Assembly (NCBI RefSeq): GCF_020832325.1
Contig: NZ_JAFIEU010000010.1
Span: 47,243-111,242, forward strand
DNA: 64,000 bases
Source of the DNA: Lunatimonas sp.
GTDB taxonomy: Bacteria > Bacteroidota > Bacteroidia > Cytophagales > Cyclobacteriaceae
Direction of reading: 5' to 3'
Shown here: positions 43,312-52,466 of the stretch, one piece after another
Position numbering within the stretch: position 1 is the first letter of the stretch
Layout of the letters: each line of letters begins with the position of its first letter
Notes under the pieces: model-generated
The model's database searches: none
Seen by the model: the letters and a program-made list of their open reading frames with translations, nothing else
What the model was told of the DNA's origin: nothing
Position numbers and translations under genes: made by a program

Positions 43312-44748
43312 TTAAAAGGGGGCCTTCATGTTAATAAAGAAATTACCCATACCTTGGTCATTGATGGAGTATTCAAAACGTATTACAGTATCGTAAAGCG
43401 TCACGAGGTCAAGTCCTACCCCATAGCCATACAGGTACCGGTTGGTGAGGCGAAGATTCTCTGGGAGTCTATTCCGATCGTTGACATATCCATGGTCAAA
43501 ATTGGCACTTATATAGGCTTTGAAGGGAAATACGGCAAACTCATCGATGGGCATGTAGGAAGAAATGTCAAATGCCACGTTGAGTAGTTCAAAACGCAGG
43601 CTGTTTTTATGTACAGCGAGCTGTTGTCCCTCTATCACATTCACCTCATACCCCCGGATAAAATCGGGCTTGTAACCCACACCCCGAACCAACGTGTAAG
43701 GCTGCCGTGGACTCAAAAAAGCAGAGGCTGAAAGGCCGCTCGCCAGATGAAACTTCCCTCCTAGCGGCAAATACCGGTTTGCGATTAACGTGAATTCCGT
43801 CTCATTGATGTTGTCACGGGAGAAGAGTCCGTATTTGTTTACACCCATGCTCAAGTATTCCCCATCTGTGGCGTAGGCATTGTTGTCCCGCTTATCGTGA
43901 CGGTAGTTGTACGAAGCGAAAAAATAGCTGAGCCGGGTTCCGTTTTGGGGAAAATAGAAGGGGTTTTGCAGCAGCACGTCTTCGTGGATCGTGCTTTGGT
44001 GGTATCCAAATGCTGCCGAATGAAAATTATAGTAGCTGCCTCTATAGGAATAACTCAGCAACGAATTCATGGCTCTCCGGAGTACGTCTTCGTTATCGTT
44101 GGTGTAAAACACCTGTCGATTGTCACTGGAGCGTACGGCAATGGTCTTATTGGTGAAATAATTGAAACGAGCAGAAAGCCCATGCAACTGCTTTCTGTCT
44201 ATGTATGGTTTGCTATACTGAATATCAAAGGCTTGTGTAAACCCCAATTGCCCCACCAACCTCAGCTTTTCGTTCCTTCCTCCCACGTTATTGTGGTCCA
44301 GCTTGATGCCGTAGTTGACGCGGGAAAAATCCCTGTTTTGGTTGATCCACCACTCTGAAAAGTTACGGTCGGCCAACGTAAAAATCACACTGGGCAGAAT
44401 ATACCAACGCTCTGTAACAGACACCAGCACCTCTACCTGATTGTCTGCCACAAAATACGGCTTGATATCCACTGTATTGAACAGCAACAGGTTGTAAATT
44501 TTCTTTTGATCCGCTGTGAGCATCGCCACAAACTCCTCCCAGTCGTAGGTAACTCCCTCGGTTATGTCCATCTCACGTGAAATGATGTTTTTCCGGGTCT
44601 TCTCGTTGCCCACGATAAAGATGGCATTTACTGTCACCTGCTTGGGCACAGTAATGTCTATCTCCTCCAAATCTGACTGAATTTGGGCTGCCGCACTCAG
44701 GGGAAGGAATGAAACCAAGCCAAACAGGCAAATGATCTTCAGCAACAT
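43312..44748 (-). CDS. BamA/TamA-family outer-membrane protein with one POTRA domain
   Basis: A 478-residue protein. The signal peptide (IICLFGLVSFLPLSAAAQ) supports the ATG at 44748 rather than the TTG at 44769. One POTRA-like domain (about 40-115: VNAIFIVGNEKTRKNII... VEVLVSVTERWYILP) precedes a 16-strand-type Omp85 barrel. The VRGY-like motif appears as FIRGYEVNVIEGQQ, and the last strand is GNFFINMKAPF with terminal Phe. BamA proper has five POTRA domains, so this is a shorter paralogue that may insert a specific substrate or move lipids. Confidence 0.85.
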   Translation of the reverse strand: MLLKIICLFGLVSFLPLSAAAQIQSDLEEIDITVPKQVTVNAIFIVGNEKTRKNIISREMDITEGVTYDWEEFVAMLTADQKKIYNLLLFNTVDIKPYFVADNQVEVLVSVTERWYILPSVIFTLADRNFSEWWINQNRDFSRVNYGIKLDHNNVGGRNEKLRLVGQLGFTQAFDIQYSKPYIDRKQLHGLSARFNYFTNKTIAVRSSDNRQVFYTNDNEDVLRRAMNSLLSYSYRGSYYNFHSAAFGYHQSTIHEDVLLQNPFYFPQNGTRLSYFFASYNYRHDKRDNNAYATDGEYLSMGVNKYGLFSRDNINETEFTLIANRYLPLGGKFHLASGLSASAFLSPRQPYTLVRGVGYKPDFIRGYEVNVIEGQQLAVHKNSLRFELLNVAFDISSYMPIDEFAVFPFKAYISANFDHGYVNDRNRLPENLRLTNRYLYGYGVGLDLVTLYDTVIRFEYSINDQGMGNFFINMKAPF

Positions 44749-44842
44749 ATGGTCTGCATAAAATTTCAATCGTATCCCTATTTTATGGACATACTAGAAC
44801 TAAACCATCAAATAAAGGATTTAGTATACAAACGGCCAAAAG

Positions 44843-45064
44843 TTGAAAGAAGTAATCAAGAAAATCGCCATCTTTCCGATACTGGTATACCAATACCTCA
44901 TCTCCCCGCTTTTTCCACCCTCCTGTAGGTTCACGCCCACCTGCTCTCATTACATGAAGGAAGCCATTTCCAGACATGGAGTCCGCAAAGGAGGCTGGTT
45001 GGGCATTAAGCGCATAGCCAAATGCCACCCTTGGGGCGGACACGGGCACGACCCCGTACCCTGA
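44843..45064 (+). CDS. yidD: Membrane protein insertion efficiency factor YidD
   Basis: A 73-residue protein with the full YidD signature: [28 protein letters not shown], with the conserved Cys residues, then [25 protein letters not shown]. It assists the YidC insertase at the inner membrane. The start codon is TTG; an in-frame stop lies at 44822 and no ATG intervenes. It lies between the Omp85-like gene and lgt, divergent from the former and convergent with the latter. Confidence 0.93.
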   Translation: MKEVIKKIAIFPILVYQYLISPLFPPSCRFTPTCSHYMKEAISRHGVRKGGWLGIKRIAKCHPWGGHGHDPVP

Positions 45065-45080
45065 ATCCGGAATCTTCCTG

Positions 45081-46211
45081 TTAACTCTCTACCCTGCCGG
45101 ATGGTTTGGCATACGGAGGTGTACCCTTTTTTATGGAGTAAATGATCAAAGCGATGCCTGCCAACACCAGCGGGATACTTAAGGCCTGCCCCATGTTAAA
45201 AGTGAGCGATTCTTCAAAATCAACCTGAACCTCCTTCATGAATTCCCAGATAAACCGCATCCCAAAAACGGACACCAAAAATATCCCTAGATACAGCCCT
45301 TCCGGGATTCTGGCCTGATACTTTCTCCAACCGAAATACAAGGCTAAGAATATGACGAAATAAGAAATTGACTCATAAATCTGCGTGGGATATTTGGCTA
45401 TTCCAAAAGTCCGCACGGTCACCAAGTAATGATCCCCTTTGTCGGCTACCGAAAAATCCAACGGTGAAGCACTATCCTCAGCCAAGTATTTCTGCGAGCT
45501 TCTAAAGCGCGTCAGGGCATATTTCACGTCCCGGGCGATCGCTTCATTCAACTCAACCTCCTCATATCCTCCCTTCGCCACACGAAGGTCGAAATTTACC
45601 GGTACGATCCCGTTGCCTTGTAGCTCATCGGTACGATCCGTTGGCTTATACGCCTTCACTTCCTGTAGTGGAAGCTTTAGTGTCTCTAGTATTTCCTCTG
45701 CATCACGGGCAAACACAAAACCACTGTCAGTACCGGTTGCTTTACCACCAATTTCTGAGTTCATTAGGTTGCCGACACGGATCATTGCTCCCGTCATCGC
45801 CACAACGATCACAATCCTGTCCACCACCCAGAGATAGTTTTGCCCGGGGGTCTTGCGGGCATATAGCCAAAGCGCAAAAAGGATCCCTAAAGCTGCCCCG
45901 TGACTGGCAAGTCCTCCTTCCCATACCTTCAGGATATCAATCGGATTACTCAAATACTTGTCTGGTTCATAAAAAAGTACATGGCCCAACCTAGCACCCA
46001 AAATTGTAGCCAAGACCATGTAAATCGTGAGTCGGTCTACCAATCGCTCATCGTGTCCCTCCTTACGGTAGATATACATCATAATCTGCTGGGATATAAT
46101 AAATCCCAACGCAAAAAGCAGGCTGTACCACCTCAGACGCTCAAAACCAGAAAAAACGGCGGGATGGGGACTCCACACCACATACGATAAAACCGACTCC
46201 ATCATGATCAT
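45081..46211 (-). CDS. lgt: Prolipoprotein diacylglyceryl transferase
   Basis: Transfers diacylglyceryl to the lipobox Cys of prolipoproteins in the inner membrane. Seven-helix topology and motifs are present: RWYSLLFALGFIIS, LATILGARLGHVLFYEP, WEGGLASHGAALG and the signature MIRVGNLMNSEIGG. KYPTQIYESISYF and a late GMRFIWEFMKE complete it. At 376 residues it is about 80-100 longer than enteric Lgt. The excess is a hydrophilic insert, about residues 170-265, between the signature and YPTQIYE. The two conserved parts flank it intact. Confidence 0.95.
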   Translation of the reverse strand: MIMMESVLSYVVWSPHPAVFSGFERLRWYSLLFALGFIISQQIMMYIYRKEGHDERLVDRLTIYMVLATILGARLGHVLFYEPDKYLSNPIDILKVWEGGLASHGAALGILFALWLYARKTPGQNYLWVVDRIVIVVAMTGAMIRVGNLMNSEIGGKATGTDSGFVFARDAEEILETLKLPLQEVKAYKPTDRTDELQGNGIVPVNFDLRVAKGGYEEVELNEAIARDVKYALTRFRSSQKYLAEDSASPLDFSVADKGDHYLVTVRTFGIAKYPTQIYESISYFVIFLALYFGWRKYQARIPEGLYLGIFLVSVFGMRFIWEFMKEVQVDFEESLTFNMGQALSIPLVLAGIALIIYSIKKGTPPYAKPSGRVES

Positions 46212-46238
46212 TAAATTTTGGCTAAAATAACACTATTA

Positions 46239-48089
46239 TCAGTCTAAACCGTCCAATTCCTTCAATTCCTCCTCATAACCTCCGGATAGAATTGGGAAGC
46301 GATACCATGTCTTTGGATCTACGTTAAACTCATCCAAGTGGAACGAAGGGGCCAACCGCTCTCTTTTCCATTGATTTCTGGACCAGAGCCGGAAAAACTT
46401 GGCTACATAGCTTTTCAACAGGGCGGAATCCAACTCCAGCTCTTCGCTGAGTATTAGGTACACATCCAAGGGACTGCGTCTGTCACGGATCGCAAGCCGC
46501 TCTATCGCAACGATTACAGCATAGGGCATGAGGTCATCCTCATCGGTCTGCTTGTTCTCCAAGGGTCGAAGTTCGGCGGAAGGCTGCAGCCCATTCACGC
46601 CCATTAATCCCTCATAACCTAAGTCCTTTTCCGCCCACTGAAGCCACTGAAGGATGAAATGCTTATCTACGGCTGCAATAGGGGAAATGCTACCGCTGGT
46701 ATCGCCATCCATCGTTGCATAGCCCACATCTCCCTCGCTTCTATTGGATGTGGTCAGCAGAAGTGCATTTTTGATATTGGCAAGCATCCAGATAATGGGC
46801 GATCTGGCCCTCGCCTGTATATTTTGGAGGGCCAGATCATCTGCCTCCCAAGTAAGTTTGCGCCCTAGGGCATGCTCGATCTTTCGGGTGTAGGAGGCTA
46901 CCTCCTCGGAAATACTCCACTGATGAAACACTGCACCAATGCTTTCCGCCAACATCCGCGCACTTGCCAGTGTGGCCTCGGAAGAGTTTTCCGTTCCCTG
47001 GTAGGCTACCGTAAACAGCACGCTTACCACTTCCCGGATCGAACTATTTGCATTTAATGGGGCCCCTAGACGAAGTTTTTGGAGGAAACGCTCCATGCCC
47101 AATTCCGCCACGCCCCTTCGGACCATTTCTGCCACCAGTACCGCAATGGACGAGGAGTCTGCCCCGCCACTGAGGGAAAGAACAAACCCTCCACTGCGGC
47201 TCTTTCTCAAATAATCAAACAACGCAAGGGCAGCAGCCCTGGTGAATTCTTCGTTCTTATGGTGGGCGGGCTTTAAACCGCCATTAGGCATTTGCCCTTT
47301 TTCAATCCGATAGGTAAGCAGTTGATGACTAGAAAAGGAAAGGAGCTCATTTTTCATTAGCAACTTACCGTTCTGAGCCAGTAAAACCTCTCCGTCAAAA
47401 ATCATTCTCCCGGATTCATTACCCAGTAAGTTCACATAAAAATAGATAACATCCAGCGCTTGGGAACTCTCCTTCACCAAGGTTTCCCGCTGCCGGCTTT
47501 TTCCCATAGCAAAATGGCTGGCACTGGGATTGAGAATGATGTCTACTTTCCTATCCTTAAGACGAAACCCAGGACGTTGATCTCCACGCCAAGCGTCTTC
47601 ACAGATTTCCAAACCGACTTTAAAACCATCCACGGTAAACACCAGGTCACCCAAAGGCACTTCCTCCCCGAAAAAATCGAAAGTAATAACCTCTCCGGCC
47701 TTCCAAGGCGTAAACCACCGATACTCATAGTGTACGCCATCTATGGCCAAGAATTGTTTGGCAACGAACCCCATCAGTTGTTGGTCTTCTACTATTGCCA
47801 CACAGTTGTACACCTGCTGTCCTACCCGTACAGGAAGGCCCACACAGACGGTAATGCCCTTCGTGTAGGGCAATAGCTTCCGTAGGCTGGAAAGCGCCTT
47901 TTTAGGGTACCAGTAGCTCAAAAAAAGATCTTCGCTGCCGTATCCTGTTATACTGAGCTCTGGTAAACAAAGTAAACGCACCTGGTGTTCATTGGCCTCT
48001 CGGATGGCGGACACCAAGTTCCCCAGGTTTCCTTCCCAGTCCAAGGGCGTTTGATTAACTGTCGCACCGCCAAGTTTGATAGATGCCAT
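46239..48089 (-). CDS. nadE: Glutamine-dependent NAD+ synthetase
   Basis: Last step of NAD synthesis: amidation of nicotinate adenine dinucleotide with ATP, using glutamine. The 616-residue two-domain form has an N-terminal nitrilase-type glutaminase: E44 in LCLPELSITGYGSEDLF, a Lys region near FVAKQFLAIDG, and Cys in VGLEICEDAWRGDQRP. The synthetase domain has the P-loop LSLSGGADSSS, with SNRSEGDVGYATMDGDTSG downstream. Start ATG at 48089. It is on the same strand as rnc and lgt but with gaps, so co-transcription is only possible. Confidence 0.95.
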   Translation of the reverse strand: MASIKLGGATVNQTPLDWEGNLGNLVSAIREANEHQVRLLCLPELSITGYGSEDLFLSYWYPKKALSSLRKLLPYTKGITVCVGLPVRVGQQVYNCVAIVEDQQLMGFVAKQFLAIDGVHYEYRWFTPWKAGEVITFDFFGEEVPLGDLVFTVDGFKVGLEICEDAWRGDQRPGFRLKDRKVDIILNPSASHFAMGKSRQRETLVKESSQALDVIYFYVNLLGNESGRMIFDGEVLLAQNGKLLMKNELLSFSSHQLLTYRIEKGQMPNGGLKPAHHKNEEFTRAAALALFDYLRKSRSGGFVLSLSGGADSSSIAVLVAEMVRRGVAELGMERFLQKLRLGAPLNANSSIREVVSVLFTVAYQGTENSSEATLASARMLAESIGAVFHQWSISEEVASYTRKIEHALGRKLTWEADDLALQNIQARARSPIIWMLANIKNALLLTTSNRSEGDVGYATMDGDTSGSISPIAAVDKHFILQWLQWAEKDLGYEGLMGVNGLQPSAELRPLENKQTDEDDLMPYAVIVAIERLAIRDRRSPLDVYLILSEELELDSALLKSYVAKFFRLWSRNQWKRERLAPSFHLDEFNVDPKTWYRFPILSGGYEEELKELDGLD

Positions 48090-48127
48090 AGGGGTAAGTA
48101 ATGGGTAGTTAGGATAGGTAATGCAGG

Positions 48128-48871
48128 TTAGATGGGCATTTGAAGTTTCTCACAGGCTAGTTTAGCAGCCTCCTGCTCCGCTTTCTTCTTTGTAGGGCCT
48201 TTGCCCTCCGCAAACGACTGCCCATCCACCTGTAATTCAACAATAAACTCCTTAAATCGTTGTGCGCCGGACACTGAAATTAGCTTAAAATCAACTTCTT
48301 TGTTGTCGCGCTGTGACCACTCGATGATTTTACTCTTAAAATTGGTAGTGGTGTTGATGATATTATCGATGTCAAAGTGAGGCAATATCAGCCTGCGGCA
48401 GACAAAAGTACGGCAAAAGCGATATCCTCGGTCTAAATAAATGGCGCCGATCAATGCCTCTAATGTATCTCCGTACATGGATTTAAATGCAAATGGATTT
48501 CTGGACGCAGATCCTGATTCTACAAGGCTAGGGAGGCCCAGCTTCATTCCCACATGGTTTAGAGACTCCCTGTTCACGATCCGGGACCGTGTCTCGGTCA
48601 AAAACCCCTCGTCCCGGTACGGGAATTTCATAAAAAGATACTCGGCTACAATGGTACCCAATACCGCATCTCCCAGATACTCTAGGCGCTCGTTAGAGAT
48701 CTTTATACCATTTTTCAGCTCTTCGGCCGCCGAAGCGTGCCTGAGTGCAAGCCGATACAGGGATAAGTTTAAAGGCTTGCTCCCCACTATCAATTTGATA
48801 GCGGAAGCAAGCCTTTTATCTTGTTTACTATATCCAAGCTCGTGAATCCGCAGTAAACGTAAAACCCTCAA
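48128..48871 (-). CDS. rnc: Ribonuclease III
   Basis: Double-strand-specific endoribonuclease for rRNA and mRNA processing. The 247 residues include the catalytic signature NERLEYLGDAVLG, a second acidic motif around YGDTLEALIGAIYLDRG, and a C-terminal dsRNA-binding domain (FIVELQVDGQSFAEGKGPTKKKAEQEAA, key G-K-G-x-x-K-K-x-A-E positions). The start is a TTG 2 bp after the fabF stop; no in-frame ATG exists before the core domain. The acpP-fabF-rnc order is common in Bacteroidota. Confidence 0.95.
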   Translation of the reverse strand: MRVLRLLRIHELGYSKQDKRLASAIKLIVGSKPLNLSLYRLALRHASAAEELKNGIKISNERLEYLGDAVLGTIVAEYLFMKFPYRDEGFLTETRSRIVNRESLNHVGMKLGLPSLVESGSASRNPFAFKSMYGDTLEALIGAIYLDRGYRFCRTFVCRRLILPHFDIDNIINTTTNFKSKIIEWSQRDNKEVDFKLISVSGAQRFKEFIVELQVDGQSFAEGKGPTKKKAEQEAAKLACEKLQMPI

Positions 48872-48873
48872 AT

Positions 48874-50127
48874 TTACTCGGTTAGTTTTTTAAAGATGAT
48901 CGAGCAATTGTGCCCTCCAAATCCAAACGTGTTGCTCAATGCAGCATTAATAACGCGCTCTTGGGCTTTATTAAAGGTTAAATTCAATTGGTTATCCAGC
49001 TCGTCGTCGTCGGTGAAGTGATTAATAGTTGGGGGTACCAAACTATTGTTCATGGCAAGGATACTTGCTATAGCCTCTACAGCCCCTGCGGCACCTAGCA
49101 AGTGTCCAGTCATGGACTTGGTACTGCTAATGTTCAAGTTGTAAGCATGCTCGCCAAAAACCTGCTGTATAGCCCTTACTTCGCTTAGGTCTCCAAGTGG
49201 AGTAGAAGTTCCATGTACATTTATATAATCAATATCCTCTGGATTCATCCCTGCATCTTCCAGGGCAAATTTCATCACATTCGCCGCACCTCTCCCTTCT
49301 GGATGGGGAGCGGTCATGTGATAAGCATCTCCTGTCATACCGCCTCCTACGAGTTCAGCGTAGATTTTGGCACCTCTGGCTTTAGCATGTTCATATTCCT
49401 CCAGGATAATGGCTCCTGCACCCTCCCCTAACACAAATCCATCTCTGTCCTTGTCAAAAGGTCTGGAAGCAGTTTCGGGAGAATCATTTCGTTGGGAGAG
49501 CGCCTTGAGCGCGTTGAACCCACCAACTCCCGCTTCCGTAACGGCCGCTTCCGACCCACCTGTGATGAAAATATCCGCTTTTCCCAAGCGGATGTAGTTG
49601 AAGGCATCAATTAGCGCATTGGTAGCAGATGCACAGGCAGATACCGTAGCGAAGTTTGGCCCTTGAAACCCGTACTTGATAGAGATAAAGCCTGCGGCGA
49701 TATCTGCAATCATCTTAGGGATAAAATAAGGGTTAAATCTCGGTGTTCCATCTCCGGTGGCAAACGAAGTTACTTCGTCCTGAAACGTCTTCAGTCCCCC
49801 GATTCCGGAACCCCAAATCACTCCGGCTCTCACCAGGTTGATTTTTTCCAAGTCAATTGCTGAATCCTGCATGGCTTCATCCACTGCAATCATCGCATAC
49901 TGAGCGTATGGGTCAATTTTCCTGGCTTCCTTTCGGTCAAGATGGTCCTCCACATGAAGGTTTTTCACCTCACAGGCAAACTGCGTCTTGAACAAGCTGG
50001 CGTCAAACCTGGTAATAGGCGCAGCACCACTCACCCCTGACGACAAACCCTTCCAAAATTCAGGAACGGTATTACCGATAGGTGTGAGGGCACCTAAACC
50101 TGTTACAACTACTCTTCTTAAATTCAT
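48874..50127 (-). CDS. fabF: 3-oxoacyl-ACP synthase II
   Basis: Condenses malonyl-ACP with acyl-ACP in fatty-acid elongation. The 417-residue thiolase-fold protein has the nucleophile Cys in VSACASATNALIDAF and His in YINVHGTSTPLGD. The Lys/His motif is SSTKSMTGHLLGAAGAVEAI, and the terminus is NTFGFGGHNCSIIF. It lies 20 bp after acpP, its carrier-protein substrate, and 2 bp before rnc in one operon. Confidence 0.97.
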   Translation of the reverse strand: MNLRRVVVTGLGALTPIGNTVPEFWKGLSSGVSGAAPITRFDASLFKTQFACEVKNLHVEDHLDRKEARKIDPYAQYAMIAVDEAMQDSAIDLEKINLVRAGVIWGSGIGGLKTFQDEVTSFATGDGTPRFNPYFIPKMIADIAAGFISIKYGFQGPNFATVSACASATNALIDAFNYIRLGKADIFITGGSEAAVTEAGVGGFNALKALSQRNDSPETASRPFDKDRDGFVLGEGAGAIILEEYEHAKARGAKIYAELVGGGMTGDAYHMTAPHPEGRGAANVMKFALEDAGMNPEDIDYINVHGTSTPLGDLSEVRAIQQVFGEHAYNLNISSTKSMTGHLLGAAGAVEAIASILAMNNSLVPPTINHFTDDDELDNQLNLTFNKAQERVINAALSNTFGFGGHNCSIIFKKLTE

Positions 50128-50147
50128 AGAATGATTTTAAGTATGGA

Positions 50148-50384
50148 TTATTTTACGTTAGCCTCCAAATAGCTAACCGCCTGACCCACAGTACCGATTT
50201 GCTCAGCTTGGTCATCGGGAATAGAAATGTTGAACTCCTTTTCGAACTCCATGATAAGTTCTACCGTGTCTAGGGAATCAGCGCCCAGATCATTGGTGAA
50301 GCTAGCCTCAGGAGTAACTTCAGACTCTTCTACGCCCAATTTATCAACGATAATGGCTTTTACTTTTTGTGCAATTTCAGACAT
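50148..50384 (-). CDS. acpP: Acyl carrier protein
   Basis: A 78-residue acidic carrier. The phosphopantetheine-attachment Ser is S37 in [18 protein letters not shown]. Helix I ([17 protein letters not shown]) and the C-terminal helix ([13 protein letters not shown]) are standard. First gene of the acpP-fabF-rnc operon, with a TATCTTTG promoter element about 95 bp upstream (50480-50487). Confidence 0.97.
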   Translation of the reverse strand: MSEIAQKVKAIIVDKLGVEESEVTPEASFTNDLGADSLDTVELIMEFEKEFNISIPDDQAEQIGTVGQAVSYLEANVK

Positions 50385-50479
50385 TTTGTGATCAGTTTAG
50401 TTAAAACACTCCGCAAAGAAAATTATTTAAAACCTTAATGTCAAAAAAAAAGACAGACTAAATTTAAGAACTTCCCCGC

Positions 50480-50487
50480 AAAGATAG
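50480..50487 (-). promoter_or_regulatory. TAnnTTTG -7 element of the acpP operon
   Basis: The minus strand reads TATCTTTG, an exact match to the Bacteroidota -7 consensus TAnnTTTG. A clear -33 TTG box is not obvious at the normal distance. Position between divergent genes supports a promoter for acpP-fabF-rnc. Confidence 0.5.
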
Positions 50488-50506
50488 AAGTTGAGATAAA
50501 ATTTCT

Positions 50507-50514
50507 AACTTTGT
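50507..50514 (+). promoter_or_regulatory. TAnnTTTG -7 element of the IPExxxVDY-pyk unit
   Basis: TAACTTTG matches TAnnTTTG exactly, 19 bp before the ATG at 50534. It is arranged back to back with the acpP element 19 bp away, so the two promoters must share upstream sequence. Confidence 0.5.
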
Positions 50515-50533
50515 TTTTTTAAATTCTTCCTAA

Positions 50534-50962
50534 ATGAAGAAAAGCAAACTCCTGATTGAGTCAACATACGATTTTGATCTTTTAGGCCTTGTAGCTCCCT
50601 TGAAGGACTATAAGATGGCTTGGATGATCAATAACTGCCTCGGTTTGGAGTTGAAAAAAAGTGCGGATTACACCATGGAATTTACCAACCAGCCTACGCT
50701 GATTATTTCTCAATACCTACTGGAAAAAGATTTCGGCTTTATCCAATTGTTGCGAAATAAGTCATATCCGTTGGCAGGACAGGCCCGATTTCTGGTCCCG
50801 GAACTGAAAATCATGGATTACTTCCTGTTATTTCAGGATAAGGCGGATGGGTTGGACCTAAATATGTATATTGAGCGCCTTTCAAAATTAAGGGGCGTTC
50901 AGAATGTCGTAAAACTGGATATCACCAAACTGAAATCAAGGGATAACCTACTAACTTATTAA
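50534..50962 (+). CDS. IPExxxVDY family protein
   Basis: A 142-residue protein of a family named for an I-P-E-x-x-x-V-D-Y motif, present here as VPELKIMDYFLL (about residues 86-97). It is confined largely to Bacteroidota, with no known function. Composition is soluble and mixed alpha/beta (start KLLIESTYDFDLLGL, then FGFIQLLRN). It lies 17 bp upstream of pyk on the same strand, the usual neighbour in this phylum, which suggests a link to pyruvate kinase that is unproven. Confidence 0.85.
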   Translation: MKKSKLLIESTYDFDLLGLVAPLKDYKMAWMINNCLGLELKKSADYTMEFTNQPTLIISQYLLEKDFGFIQLLRNKSYPLAGQARFLVPELKIMDYFLLFQDKADGLDLNMYIERLSKLRGVQNVVKLDITKLKSRDNLLTY

Positions 50963-50979
50963 ACACTAAAAAAAGTAAA

Positions 50980-52410
50980 ATGAGAGTACCTATCTACAAC
51001 AAAACAAAAATTTTGGCCACGGTAGGGCCTGCGAGTAATAATGAAGAAGTGTTGACCGAGCTGGCTATGGCCGGTGCCGACGTATTTAGGCTGAACTTTT
51101 CGCACGGCAACCACGAAGGACACAAAAATGTCGTAGAAATCATCCGCAAGATAAATAAAGAACACAACCTGACCATCGGTATTCTACAAGACCTTCAAGG
51201 CCCCAAGATCCGTGTAGGCGAAGTGGAAAATAACGGCGTAGTTATCAAACCGGGAGAGCAGATCACCATCACGAATGACCCGGTGATAGGAACCCCCAGC
51301 CTAGTAAGTACCGTCTATCAAAACCTCCCCAATGATGTGGTGCCTGGAGACCGGATCCTGATCGATGATGGAAATCTGGAACTAGTCGTACTGAGTACCG
51401 ATGGAAAAAACGTCATGTGCACCGTGGTGCATGGTGGGATTTTGAAATCCAGAAAAGGAATCAACCTGCCCAACACCAGAGTCAGCGCCCCCTCACTGAC
51501 GGAAAAAGACTTGGAAGACTTGGAATTTGGGCTGGAAAACAACGTGGATTGGATAGCCCTTTCGTTCGTGCGATCTGCAGATGATATTACAGACTTGAGA
51601 GAGCGAATCGAGCGCGCGGGCAAAAACTGTAAGATTGTAGCAAAAATCGAAAAACCAGAGGCGCTGGAAAATATCGATGCCATTATTGCGGCGACAGATG
51701 CGATCATGGTAGCTCGGGGAGATTTGGGCGTAGAAGTACCTATGGAAGTCGTGCCACTTTGGCAAAAGACCATGGTAGAGAAATGCAAGCAAGCAAGCAA
51801 GCCGGTAATCATAGCTACCCAGATGATGGAAAGTATGATCGTCAACCCTCGTCCTACCCGTGCAGAGACCAACGATGTCGCTACCGCAGTATTGGACGGT
51901 GCAGATGCGGTGATGCTCTCCGCGGAAACAGCCTCCGGAAAATACCCCATTGCAGCGGTGAAAGCCATGACCAGCGTAATCGGTTACATTGAAGAAAATG
52001 GAGACATCTACCACAACCTCTACAAGATACCGGAAGACACAGATAGCTTTCTAAGCAATAACCTATTGCTGATGGCCAGTAGGCTTTCCAGAAACGTAAA
52101 AGCAAAGGCTATCGTAGGAATCACTACGTCGGGGTTCACAGGGTTCCGGCTTTCCTCGCATCGCCCCTCGGCCAATATCTTCATCTTTACCAGCAATGCA
52201 TCACTGATCACCCAGCTCAGCCTGGTGTGGGGTGTGCGGGCCTTTTTCTACGACAACCAGATATCCACGGATGCCACCTTCCAGGATATTCAGGATATCC
52301 TAAAGGATAACAATCACGTGTCCGAAGGGGATATTATCATTAATACAGCCAGTATGCCATTGAAGTCGAAGGGTAGAACCAACATGCTAAAAATTCATCA
52401 AGTAACCTGA
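50980..52410 (+). CDS. pyk: Pyruvate kinase
   Basis: Converts phosphoenolpyruvate and ADP to pyruvate and ATP. The 476 residues show NKTKILATVGPASNN (start of the barrel), FRLNFSHGNHE, DLQGPKIRVG and the metal/K+ segment IVAKIEKPEALENIDAI. MVARGDLGVEVPMEVVP and QMMESMIVNPRPTRAE follow, then the C-terminal regulatory domain (SGFTGFRLSSHRPSANIFIFT). Forms a two-gene unit with the IPExxxVDY gene; a terminator follows 26 bp after the stop. Confidence 0.97.
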   Translation: MRVPIYNKTKILATVGPASNNEEVLTELAMAGADVFRLNFSHGNHEGHKNVVEIIRKINKEHNLTIGILQDLQGPKIRVGEVENNGVVIKPGEQITITNDPVIGTPSLVSTVYQNLPNDVVPGDRILIDDGNLELVVLSTDGKNVMCTVVHGGILKSRKGINLPNTRVSAPSLTEKDLEDLEFGLENNVDWIALSFVRSADDITDLRERIERAGKNCKIVAKIEKPEALENIDAIIAATDAIMVARGDLGVEVPMEVVPLWQKTMVEKCKQASKPVIIATQMMESMIVNPRPTRAETNDVATAVLDGADAVMLSAETASGKYPIAAVKAMTSVIGYIEENGDIYHNLYKIPEDTDSFLSNNLLLMASRLSRNVKAKAIVGITTSGFTGFRLSSHRPSANIFIFTSNASLITQLSLVWGVRAFFYDNQISTDATFQDIQDILKDNNHVSEGDIIINTASMPLKSKGRTNMLKIHQVT

Positions 52411-52436
52411 TGCACATTCCCAAGTATTGTGCTACT

Positions 52437-52466
52437 AGGCAGCCTCTTATCGGGCTGCCTTTTTTA
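52437..52466. terminator. Intrinsic terminator between pyk and the rqcH-like gene
   Basis: AGGCAGCC (52437-52444) pairs with GGGCTGCCT (52452-52460) around a short loop, followed by six T residues. It lies between convergent genes and ends at the stop codon of the minus-strand gene (52464), so it serves pyk. Confidence 0.8.

Noticed and set aside
43312..44748. BamA itself
   Set aside because: Only one POTRA-like domain and under 500 residues; BamA needs five POTRA domains, so this is a paralogue.
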